Below are positions 24,823 through 32,914 of a stretch of DNA of 64,000 nucleotides, one piece after another. Every line of letters starts with the position of its first letter. Positions within the stretch are counted from its first letter, which is position 1. The notes beneath the pieces were generated by a model that saw only the letters and a list, made by a program, of their open reading frames with translations, was not told the DNA's origin and ran no database searches. Made by a program: the position numbers and the translations under genes. The stretch lies in assembly GCA_039934035.1 (NCBI GenBank), contig JBDTMZ010000050.1, positions 62,001 through 126,000 on the forward strand. Direction: 5' to 3'. This DNA is from Solibacter sp039934035 (GTDB lineage Bacteria; Acidobacteriota; Terriglobia; Bryobacterales; Bryobacteraceae).

Positions 24823-27027
24823 TTAGAACGCGAAGCGAAAGACAAGCGTCGGCGAAGAGCCGTTGACCCCGCCGATGGGGATGTCCAGGAACATTTGCCC
24901 ATTCGCTATTTGCTTAACGCCAAAATAGACAGCGCCTGAGACGCTCCGAGATGGCGGTATAGTGTTCGCCATTAGCACGCTTTCTTGCAATCGGCGGATA
25001 TTGTCTGCCCGCTGCGCCTGCTCCTGCTGAATCTGGCGCTGTTTCTCAGCCACGCAGTTTTGTCGCCACTCTTCACTTCTGCCCTGGAAGCTGCAACTGT
25101 TTAACAAAGTGGCGTTCCCAAGCCCGGAAGCTAGCTGTCCCCAACCGGTTGGTACGCCGAGTTGTTGAATGCCTTCCTTGCTGAGCGGATAATGGCGGAC
25201 ACTTCCAATTTCGAGTGAAAAGCGCGCGGGTAGCACGTCAATGGTTCCGCTGGATGCGTTCGCCACAGTAACGGTGGCTAGGTACACACCGTTGTACTTG
25301 TCAAGCGATGCCGCCACCGAGACCCCATCGGAATCCAGCCGAGCAAACTCCTTGCCGTTGCTCCAAATCCGAGTAACACCCTCTCGAACCATCTTTGGAC
25401 CTGAACTTGGCGAAGGCGGTGGGACCACGCGTGATGTTGGTGGCGCAGGCGGCGGCATCGACGACCCGCTGCCCCGTTGGATTATTGTGAAGCTTCTCTC
25501 GATCTGCTCGAAAATCCCTTGGAAGTGGTCAAACTGCGCAGCGGGTGCCGAGGTCGTGAGCCGATACGCATTCCCTTGGTCGCTCACGGCGACCATTCGC
25601 ATGTCCACCGTCAGTCCCGTCGGATTCGTTAGCTGGTACCTGGCATACTGTCCGTCCCGCCCCGCAAACCTTAGCGGGCCTCCAGATACGTACCCGCTTT
25701 GCCCTCCCAGCGACCCACCTGACTCCAACGTTCCCATCGACTCCCTCGCCTGAACCGATATGGCTACATACCCGGCTCCGGGGACCACCGGCTCGATCAA
25801 CACCGAGTCAGCCCCGACCGCCATCGCTTTCCACCCTTCTGGTATCCCTACCGTGAACCGCGACTCCGGATCGTCATATGTAGTTTGAGACTGCCGCCTT
25901 CCAAGGCGTCCTTCGGCTAGAGGCTCGTTGGCGGGCGGCAGCGCAGGCGTTGGCGATATCGAACGCGTGCCCCCTCCACTCCGCTGGACTAGAGTGAAAC
26001 TCCTCTCGATCTGGTCGAAGGTTGCCCAAAGCCGGTCAAACTCCGCAGCCGGAGCCGAACTCGTGAGCAGGTATGTTTGCCCCTGGAAGCTCGCTGCTAC
26101 CAGCCGTACGAACTCTTCCACGCCAGCCGCATTCTTTCCTTGGTACATTCTATAGGGCTCGTACTGGCCTGAGAACCGCACGGAGCCCCCGTGCAGATAC
26201 CTTCTCGGCCCACCAATTTGGGAGTTTGTTTCAAGGATTCTTTTCGCATCCGACCCCGGCAGAACCTTCACTGTCAAAGACACTCCACCGGGCGCAACCG
26301 GCACAAGCACAAGGGAGTCGGAAGTCACCACCTTTGCTTTCCACCCCGACGGGATCTCTAAACTGAACCGTCCCAAATAATCGTGAAGCGTCGCTGGCGC
26401 AGTAGCCGGAAGGCCCACGCGGGGAACCTCGGCGCTAGCTTGAGTCGCCCATTTTCCGGTCGGGGACATCTCGCTCAAATCGCGACGAGCCTCAGCGTGA
26501 CCCTGCTCGGCGGCTTTGCTGCACCAGATGGCAGCCTCGCTGTAGTTCCGAGTCACCCCTAGGCCGCGAACTAGTAGAACAGCGAGGTGGTACTGAGCAT
26601 CGGCGTGACCCTGGAGTGCGGCCTTTCGATACCAGCGGAAGGCTTCGGTGTAGTCCTGCTTCACGCCTTGGCCTTCCGAGTACATGAGGCCGAGTAGAGC
26701 TTGGGCGTCCGTGTACCCGTGATCGGCGGCGATGCGGAACCATTCAGAGCCTTCGGCGCAGTCCTTCGGCACGCCTCGTCCCTCGCAGAACATTGTGCCG
26801 AGGTTAGTCTGGGCTTGAGCATTTCCACCATCGGCGGCCTTGCGGTACCAACGGACGGCTTCGGCGTCGCTCTGTGCCACGCCTTCACCAGTGGCGTACA
26901 TGATGCCGAGTACAACCTGGGCCTCAGCGTCCCCCTTCTGGGCACCGGCAAGCACGGCTTGGATATCCTGCTCCTGGCCAACCGCGTTTGATGCCAACAG
27001 GAGAACGATGGCAAAAAGTGTTTTCAT
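24823..27027 (-). CDS. Exported Sel1-repeat protein with duplicated PsbP-like domain
   Basis: The ATG at 27027 follows GGAGG with nine bases spacing; the TTG at 27036 overlaps that site and is rejected. The 734-residue protein has a signal peptide (to about NAVGQ), four to five Sel1 repeats (residues 25-195, each with GD/GN-AEAQ, LG-MY and EG-GV motifs), and two homologous domains of about 125 residues (SLEIPSGWKAKV and TVGIPEGWKAMA are their openings; both end in FDQIERSFT or FEQIERSFT). These resemble PsbP/DUF1795-type folds. A C-terminal beta-rich region with TRIWSNGKEFAR follows. It probably acts as a periplasmic scaffold; its role on the element is unknown. Confidence 0.75.
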   Translation of the reverse strand: MKTLFAIVLLLASNAVGQEQDIQAVLAGAQKGDAEAQVVLGIMYATGEGVAQSDAEAVRWYRKAADGGNAQAQTNLGTMFCEGRGVPKDCAEGSEWFRIAADHGYTDAQALLGLMYSEGQGVKQDYTEAFRWYRKAALQGHADAQYHLAVLLVRGLGVTRNYSEAAIWCSKAAEQGHAEARRDLSEMSPTGKWATQASAEVPRVGLPATAPATLHDYLGRFSLEIPSGWKAKVVTSDSLVLVPVAPGGVSLTVKVLPGSDAKRILETNSQIGGPRRYLHGGSVRFSGQYEPYRMYQGKNAAGVEEFVRLVAASFQGQTYLLTSSAPAAEFDRLWATFDQIERSFTLVQRSGGGTRSISPTPALPPANEPLAEGRLGRRQSQTTYDDPESRFTVGIPEGWKAMAVGADSVLIEPVVPGAGYVAISVQARESMGTLESGGSLGGQSGYVSGGPLRFAGRDGQYARYQLTNPTGLTVDMRMVAVSDQGNAYRLTTSAPAAQFDHFQGIFEQIERSFTIIQRGSGSSMPPPAPPTSRVVPPPSPSSGPKMVREGVTRIWSNGKEFARLDSDGVSVAASLDKYNGVYLATVTVANASSGTIDVLPARFSLEIGSVRHYPLSKEGIQQLGVPTGWGQLASGLGNATLLNSCSFQGRSEEWRQNCVAEKQRQIQQEQAQRADNIRRLQESVLMANTIPPSRSVSGAVYFGVKQIANGQMFLDIPIGGVNGSSPTLVFRFAF

Positions 27028-27187
27028 GCCCTGCAACCTCCAACTTCCACTGGTGCTTGGAACCCCGCAGACAACCGCTCCCGCATCCCTCCATATGCCT
27101 ATGGGGTGTTAATCGGCCAGGACGGAGCAAAATCAAGAATATATAAAAATCATATATAGGTCAACGGCCCCCTATCCTGCTGGCTGA

Positions 27188-27454
27188 ATGGAGAAGGGTG
27201 GCCCTCGGCTAACGGCGAATCGGAAGCAGCAGAAGGCGCTGCTGTCGTTGCTGCGGGAATTGCGGCTGAAGGCGGGGCTCCGTCAGGTGGACATGGCTGA
27301 GAAACTGAGGAAGCCGCAGGCGTTCGTTAGCTATTACGAGTCCGGGGCTCGGCGACTGGACCTGCTGGAACTGCGCCAGATATGCGGAATCCTGGGCATC
27401 ACGCTGCAAGCCTTCGTTCGGAAGTTCGAGCAGCAACTTGTCGCCGGGGATTAA
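27188..27454 (+). CDS. XRE-family transcriptional regulator
   Basis: The protein has 88 residues and one HTH_3 domain: LLRELRLKAGLRQVDMAEKL, then AFVSYYESGARRLDLLELRQI. It lies divergent from the Sel1 gene and 60 bp before the kinase gene start used here. An AT-rich imperfect dyad (ATATAT either side of AAAATC, near 27141-27160) lies upstream and is a plausible operator. The pairing with the kinase suggests that it represses this small module. Confidence 0.82.
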   Translation: MEKGGPRLTANRKQQKALLSLLRELRLKAGLRQVDMAEKLRKPQAFVSYYESGARRLDLLELRQICGILGITLQAFVRKFEQQLVAGD

Positions 27455-27514
27455 CGACTCGATCCGCACCATCCGCCGTAACCGAATTGAGCTACGATGG
27501 CGGTGGCATGGCGC

Positions 27515-28633
27515 ATGAGCAACACTGAACGCACGCAATTTGGAAGCTGGATCAAACTGGAGTCCCTCGGCCAGGGCGGACAGGGGCAAGTCCTCAAGGT
27601 TCAACGGTCCTCCGGACGCAATCCCGAGTTGTTAGCGAAGCTGAACGATCTCCTCCCGGATATCTGCCGGAACTACAACCCGACAGACCGATTTCCAATG
27701 GTGAAGGACTTTGTCACCGTGATGAAGGCGATCCACTCCGAGGCGAACGCTCCGATAGGTGCTCTCAAGATTCTGCATCCACTCCAAGGTGCTGCCTCGG
27801 CGAAGGCACTGGGCCGGATGGAACGGGAACTAGCCGCTTTGCGAAGCCTCAAGCATCCGTCGCTCGTGAACGTCCTCGATGCGAGCATTCAGGAGAAGTG
27901 GTTTGTCATGGAGTACTTCTCGCGGGGTACGCTCAGCGGCCACATCGCCAGAACTCGCGGCGACATACTGGGCAGTCTGTTGGCGTTCCGTCCGCTTGTG
28001 GATGCCGTTTCGCAGTTGCACGAGGCTCGCTACATTCACCGAGATATCAAGCCAGACAACGTCTTCGTTGGCGACGACGGGCGGCTTATGCTTGGCGATT
28101 TTGGCCTAGTAATAAATCCTTCAGCGGCGACCGAGCGGTTGACTGACACCTATGAGAACGTAGGCAGCAAGGAGTGGATGCCGGGTTGGGCGTTGGGAAT
28201 TAGGATGGACGATGTTCAACCAACTTTTGACGTCTTCTGTCTCGGCAAGTTGTTTTGGGCGATGCTGTCCGGGCAGCCATTTCTTCGACTCTGGTACTAC
28301 GCTCACCCTGAGTTCGACGTTGAGGCCATGTTCCCAGGCGATCCTGCAATGTGTTGGGCCAAGCGTGTTTTCCGGAAGTGCATTGTTGAGCACGAGAAAG
28401 ATTGCATGAAGGACGCGAAGGAACTGCTGAAACTAGTGGACGAGCTAATTGATACATTGCAAATCGGCGGCCAGTTTCTTCGGAGTGCCGTTCCGTTTCG
28501 ATGCCGGATTTGCGGTATTGGGCAGTACAGTCCCCAACTGCCCTCTGACTCTGGCGACATGCACGTCGTCTGCAGCCATTGCGGCCACATGGAAACGTTC
28601 TCGAATCCGAGGATCAGGCCCGCGTGGAAGTAG
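27515..28633 (+). CDS. Ser/Thr protein kinase with C-terminal zinc ribbon
   Basis: The frame starts at 27497 or, here, at the ATG at 27515 (372 residues). Hanks motifs are complete: glycine loop GQGGQGQV, ATP Lys in IGALKIL, HRDIKPDN and DFGLV. Between the glycine loop and the ATP Lys are about 50 residues, some 40 more than usual. The activation segment is atypical (KEWMPGWALG in place of APE). After the kinase comes a zinc ribbon with CRICG and CSHCG. There is no transmembrane helix, so it is cytoplasmic. With the XRE regulator upstream, and AbiGi and ArdC on the same element, a phage-sensing or defence role is plausible but inferred. Confidence 0.82.
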   Translation: MSNTERTQFGSWIKLESLGQGGQGQVLKVQRSSGRNPELLAKLNDLLPDICRNYNPTDRFPMVKDFVTVMKAIHSEANAPIGALKILHPLQGAASAKALGRMERELAALRSLKHPSLVNVLDASIQEKWFVMEYFSRGTLSGHIARTRGDILGSLLAFRPLVDAVSQLHEARYIHRDIKPDNVFVGDDGRLMLGDFGLVINPSAATERLTDTYENVGSKEWMPGWALGIRMDDVQPTFDVFCLGKLFWAMLSGQPFLRLWYYAHPEFDVEAMFPGDPAMCWAKRVFRKCIVEHEKDCMKDAKELLKLVDELIDTLQIGGQFLRSAVPFRCRICGIGQYSPQLPSDSGDMHVVCSHCGHMETFSNPRIRPAWK

Positions 28634-28689
28634 CGAAAGCTCCAGATTCCGTGCGTTAGTCTCTACTTTATCGAATCAATCCTTACCTG

Positions 28690-29288
28690 ATGGCCAACCC
28701 CGAACATCTCGCAATTCTTGAGCAGGGAGCGTCGGCGTGGAATCAGTGGCGGCAGGATAAGCCGACAATCCTCCCGACCTCGTCGGCGCGAAACTCAACG
28801 AGTCCTGCTTGAAGAGCATTGATTTGTCCAATTCGAAACTTGGAGGCGCTAGCTTTGTCTGGGCGCGATTAGTCGCAGCCGATCTCAGTGGAGCTTATCT
28901 GTCCAGGGCTGACTTTCGATGGGCCGACCTGCGTGGTGTCAAGCTCCAAGGGACCAATTTGCGCCATGTGAGATTTGACGGGACCGTTTTGGTTCGTTCA
29001 CATCTGCATCAGGCTGACATTGAGGGAGCATTTTTCAATGAGACGACGTTTAGCAACGCGGATCTGACCACCGTGTATGCGCTCGGTACATGCCACCACC
29101 ACGGCCCGAGCACCATCGATCATCAGACACTCAAATACGGTCCGCTCCCATTGGAGTTCCTTCGTGGATGCGGCCTCACGGCTGCTCCGCGAGCGGTATC
29201 CTGTTGCTCCATATCTTCACATGACCGATCTGATATCGGGAAGCGACCCGTTTCAGCGTCGGAACGGATGGACCGACGTCAAGATTGA
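28690..29288 (+). pseudogene. Pentapeptide-repeat protein, frameshifted and C-terminally truncated
   Basis: The gene opens at the ATG at 28690 with the family-typical N-terminus MANPEHLAILEQG and WNQWRQDKP. At about 28774 one base appears missing: the first frame runs into a stop at 28807, while the next frame continues homology with LPDLVGAKLNESCLKSIDL. Pentapeptide (A-D/N-L) repeats follow to about 29060, then GPSTIDHQTL and LEFLRGCGL. In relatives this last segment is followed by a TIR domain; here homology ends near 29180 and DUF3800 sequence begins in another frame. It is a broken gene or carries a base-calling error. Confidence 0.72.
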
Positions 29289-29826
29289 CGTCCTTATATC
29301 AGATATTGAATCGTTGCTGGCCCGAATTGATAAAAAGAATATCTATTCGGCTGTTTTTACCATCAATCGGGCGGACTGCGACCAAGCACGGGCAGAGAAG
29401 CACAGTGTGCCAGACCCCGCTGTCGTTTGCGCTCAGTTCTGCTTGTATCATCCGCCGATGCGTTATTGGGAGGCACACAGCGAGGTAGAATTCGCCTCTT
29501 TGTTTTATGACCAGGGCGAAAAGTTTATTCAATCGATTCGGGCAAGCTGGCTAGAGAGTGCCGCCCCTGGGAAGCTCGCCAAAAACTCGTTCTGGGGAAG
29601 AATTGCAAAGGTCGAGCCCGTTGACATGAGGTTCACGCCTCCAGTGCAAATTGCGGACATGCTGGCTTGGGCAGCGACCCGGAGAATTCGGGAGGAGCCA
29701 AACGATAAGTGGGCGCGTCTGGCAAATTCACTGATCGGGACTCGTCAGCACAGTGGCATTCTTCCCTGTTCTCAAGTGGACCCGATTACGTTGGACGAGA
29801 TTCGGCGTAGGTACCCTAAACCGTGA
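29164..29826 (+). pseudogene. DUF3800-like protein, N-terminus missing
   Basis: About 220 residues from the GTG at 29164 (the frame is open from 29077) match the middle and C-terminal part of DUF3800 proteins: PYLHMTDLI, NGWTDVKIDVLISDIE, a central segment with FTINRADCDQAR, and the C-terminal PPVQIADMLAWA. The N-terminal YxDES motif expected of the family is missing, replaced by the pentapeptide gene in a different frame. DUF3800 proteins have a ribonuclease-H-like fold and occur on mobile elements. It is probably a fusion remnant. Confidence 0.6.
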
Positions 29827-30213
29827 AGCAGCAAGCGAGCGTAGGTCGTGTGTGAGTCCCTGTTCAGGAAGTAACTGCACAGGTTCGTGGGAGTAGGGTA
29901 GAGGGCAGATTTGCTCACCAAAACTGCGTTGAAGTGCCGAGAACGGCTGCCGAGCTGTCGGCCAAGTGTTATGCAATCTTCATCCGATTGCCGGACCAGG
30001 GGACAGCATCATCGCGACGTTTCGCAGACTCGCCGAGGGCTACAAATTCGCGGAGGCATTTGCCGATCCGTCCGACTAAAGCGCCAGGACCGGGCGGCTT
30101 AGCTTCGAGCGAAGTTGACCGGCTGAGAGCCCAAACGACTTAGATGCACGATTCCCACAAAGGACTCTCCAGGACCACGGCAGATCGATTATCCGGTCAG
30201 CGAAACCAAGTCG
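29827..30213. other. Gap before primase gene
   Basis: In these 387 bp I see no supported gene, strong hairpin or repeat. Short frames on the plus strand have no recognisable domain. Confidence 0.5.
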
Positions 30214-31269
30214 GTGCAGCCGCATCAGATGTATATGCAAAACGACTTCCACCCCGGTGCCACCGCTGCCGATGGTTTGCCGTGTGACCGCATTTCCACT
30301 TTGGTAGCGCCGCTCCCCATTGTCGATGGCGACCTTTCAACAATTCCGGCAATTCTCGAACTGGCCGAGCGCAGGCAGTGGGTAGTCTGGCGAGGCGAAG
30401 ACCGAGACGGCAATGCGACGAAGGTACCCTACGATCCCGGGTCGGGCTGGCACGCCAGCGTCACGGACCCGACGACATGGTCGGAGTACGACTCGGCGAC
30501 AGCAGCCTGCCGCGACGGCGACTTCTCCGGCATCGGGTTCGTGCTTACGACCTCCGACCCCTACGTGGCTTTGGACCTGGACCATTGCCGGAACCCGCAG
30601 AGTGGCACCGTCGAAACGTGGGCTCAGGACATCGTTGACCTGATGGACTCCTACACGGAGGTCTCGCCCAGCGGCGCTGGCTTGCGGATCTTCGTACGTG
30701 GAGTTATTCCAGGTCCGCGCCGACGCAGCGGCCAGATCGAGATGTACGCGGACGCGCGATACGTCACTGTTACGGGTCAGCGTTTGGCCGGGACTGCGCT
30801 CACTATCGAAGATCGTCAGCCACAGGTGGACAAGCTGTATTCCCAACTGTTTACCGGCGAGCCAGTGACCCGTGTTGCCAACAAGGTGGCACCACGGACA
30901 CAACCGAAACCGCTGGCACCCAGGATGGGCAGGCTCATGGAGAAAGCTGCCGCAATACGCGCTTTGCCCAGGCCCGACGACGAGATCTTGCGCGTCGCCA
31001 GACAAGCAGCCAGTGGCCCGAAGTTCACACGCTTATTTGACGAAGGACGGTGGCAAAGTCACTACCCGTCGCAGTCCGAAGCCGACATGGCGCTGTGCGG
31101 GATGCTGGCCTACTGGACTGACCGCGAAGCCGCGCAGATGGATCGACTATTTCGCAAGAGTGCTTTGTTTAGGCCGAAATGGGACGAGCGTCGCGGCAGC
31201 AGCACTTACGGCCAGCGAACAATAGAAACGGTACTGGCGAATGCGGGAGGCGCGTATGGCAGGCCCTGA
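30214..31269 (+). CDS. Primase-polymerase (phage NrS-1-type)
   Basis: The protein has 351 residues from the GTG at 30214; ATGs at 30229 and 30235 are alternatives. The archaeo-eukaryotic primase-like core is seen as RQWVVWRGEDRDGNATKVPYD (split by the active site), GIGFVLTTSDPYVALDLDHC with the metal-binding acidic residues, and YTEVSPSGAGLRIFVRG. The C-terminal 100 residues contain YPSQSEADMALCGMLAYW, typical of the helical domain in the NrS-1 polymerase family. It would start or carry out element replication. Its 3' end overlaps the AAA+ gene start by 14 bp, so the two are coupled. Confidence 0.82.
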   Translation: MQPHQMYMQNDFHPGATAADGLPCDRISTLVAPLPIVDGDLSTIPAILELAERRQWVVWRGEDRDGNATKVPYDPGSGWHASVTDPTTWSEYDSATAACRDGDFSGIGFVLTTSDPYVALDLDHCRNPQSGTVETWAQDIVDLMDSYTEVSPSGAGLRIFVRGVIPGPRRRSGQIEMYADARYVTVTGQRLAGTALTIEDRQPQVDKLYSQLFTGEPVTRVANKVAPRTQPKPLAPRMGRLMEKAAAIRALPRPDDEILRVARQAASGPKFTRLFDEGRWQSHYPSQSEADMALCGMLAYWTDREAAQMDRLFRKSALFRPKWDERRGSSTYGQRTIETVLANAGGAYGRP

Positions 31270-32435
31270 TCGGTGGCAAGCGGTTGAGACGGTCCTGCGC
31301 AAGCATTTTTGCCAGCCAGACTCTACATGCGGCCCGCATCCTGTACTCGGCAGTAGCCGCCCACAGGCTCAGCGGGACACCCGTGTGGCCGATGGTCGTG
31401 GCCCCGCCCGGATCGGCGAAAACCGTGCTCGTTGAGGCCCTGGCAGGCTTGCCTGGAATGAACGTCCACCTGATCGACACTGTGACGCCGCAAACCTTCA
31501 TCAGCGGCCAGATTCCCGATCCCCAGCAAACCAGCAAGAAGCCAGCGAGCTTGCTGCTTCGTATTGGAGATCGAGGCATCATCGTTGTGTCTGACTTCAG
31601 CACGGTACTGTCCGGCAATACCGACAGATGCGGCAGTATTTTCGCGGACCTTCGTCGCATTTACGACGGCCAGCTCCGTAAGGAATACGGCACAGCCAGT
31701 GACGACCCCCACGAGTGGAAGGGCAGGCTGACCTTCATCGCGGCAGTGACGCCCGAGGTTGACAATTACAGCGCCGTTTTTCAGTCCCTGGGTGAGCGCT
31801 TCCTGATGGTTCGGTGGCCACGCGCCAACGGCATAGAAGCTGCCATCGCAGCCATGGAGCAGGACTCGGGACGGGCCAAGGCGGAACTGGGGGAAGCGCT
31901 AAATGATCTGTTCGGCAATCTCCCGGCCCTGGAGCCGGAACTGCCGACCGACATCCGCAACATGATCGCGGCCCTGGCCGAGTTCACGGTGAGGGGTCGC
32001 ACTCATGTGCGCAGGTCGAGTTGCGGTGCCAGGGAAATCGAGGTCATACCGCAGCCCGAGTCCCCGACCCGTCTGGCACAGCAGCTTGCCCAACTCGCCA
32101 AAGGTTCGGCCCTGCTCGATGGCCGGGATGCAGTGAATGCAGAGGACTATCGCCTCGTCAAGCGGGCCGCGATGGACTGCATCCCCCCCGGCAGGCGCAC
32201 CATCGTCGATGCCCTTGTGGCCGGGACTAGCCCCCAGTCGCTGAAGATGCCACGTTCGACACGCTGCTATGCGGTTGGAGAGTTGGAGGCGCTGGACCTG
32301 ATGGACGGCAACGCGCTTTCGGCGATGGGCCGCGAGTTGCTCGCGCAGGCTGGATACGAATTGCCGGTACCTTCCGTGCTTAACGTGGTCGGTTGCAGCC
32401 CACAGCCCGATCACCACGGGGTGGCCCCCTGCTGA
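31256..32435 (+). CDS. AAA+ ATPase partner of primase, apparent frameshift at 31306-31310
   Basis: A strong GGGAGG site five bases before the ATG at 31256 marks the start. The first residues (MAGPDRWQAVETVLRKHF) fit the opening of primase-associated ATPases, but this frame stops at 31435. The following homology (HAARILYSAVAAHRL, then Walker A APPGSAKT and GIIVVSDFSTVLSG) is in another frame that joins if one T is removed from the TTTTT at 31306-31310, giving 392 residues. It is likely the helicase or clamp partner of the primase. The shift may be a base error, decay, or slippage on the T-run. Confidence 0.68.
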
Positions 32436-32458
32436 ACCCGCCCCCCCTCCCAAGCAGT

Positions 32459-32540
32459 GTTCACGAAAGATACCACCCTAACGAATGGGAAAAGGAGGAC
32501 TCACCAGCCTCCTCTGGGGGAGGGGGTAGTTCTCGTGAAC
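32459..32540. other. 82-nt three-tier inverted repeat
   Basis: GTTCACGA at 32459-32466 pairs with TCGTGAAC at 32533-32540. Inside, TACCACCCT pairs with AGGGGGTA (eight pairs, one bulged A), and inside that AGGAGG pairs with CCTCCT across a 9-base loop. The nested design over 82 bases is unlikely by chance. No T-run follows, so it is not a simple terminator. It may be a non-coding RNA or a replication/transfer hairpin of the element. Confidence 0.5.
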
Positions 32541-32836
32541 GGTGGGTGGTGACACGGTACACAGGCCCGCAGTGCGAGGTGGTGAAGAATCCGGTCGTGG
32601 TTCTCGCGCATCAAATAAAGTGAATCCTTCCACGCGCTTAGGCGCTTGCTCCCCCATCGAGAAGTCTTTTCGTTGGGGCCTCAAAAACTTTGCCGGGTTG
32701 CGGTAGGCGGCGCTCAGCCGTCAACCACAGAGCCGCTTTCAAAGGCTCGGATCGCTCGATCCCCTCGGCCCAGGGCCAGCACTGCTGGTCAATCAGGCCC
32801 CTAGTGACTTCTACGAAGAAGCATGTAGTTGGAAAC

Positions 32837-32874
32837 GGCGGTTTTGCGACCGCCAAGAATCGTGGTAGATTCTT
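32837..32874. promoter_or_regulatory. Two tandem hairpins upstream of integrase
   Basis: GGCGGT/ACCGCC (6 bp, 6-base loop, 32837-32854) is followed directly by AAGAATC/GATTCTT (7 bp, 6-base loop, 32855-32874). They end 40 bp before the integrase start. An operator or leader control of the integrase is likely. Confidence 0.5.
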
Positions 32875-32914
32875 ATCCGAGTCAACCCTCGTCGGGCCAT
32901 TCAATGGAGATCGA

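Larger units (their letters stand above)
32436..32914. other. Gap with structured elements before the integrase
   Basis: This 479-bp region has no supported gene. It holds a three-tier inverted repeat (32459-32540) and two adjacent hairpins (32837-32874), listed separately. The integrase frame is open from 32690, but the start with a ribosome-binding site is at 32915. Confidence 0.6.

Noticed and set aside
29077..29163. DUF3800 gene start at the ATG at 29077
   Set aside because: This stretch is coding in the pentapeptide frame (GPSTIDHQTL region) and gives no DUF3800-like sequence in the other frame.
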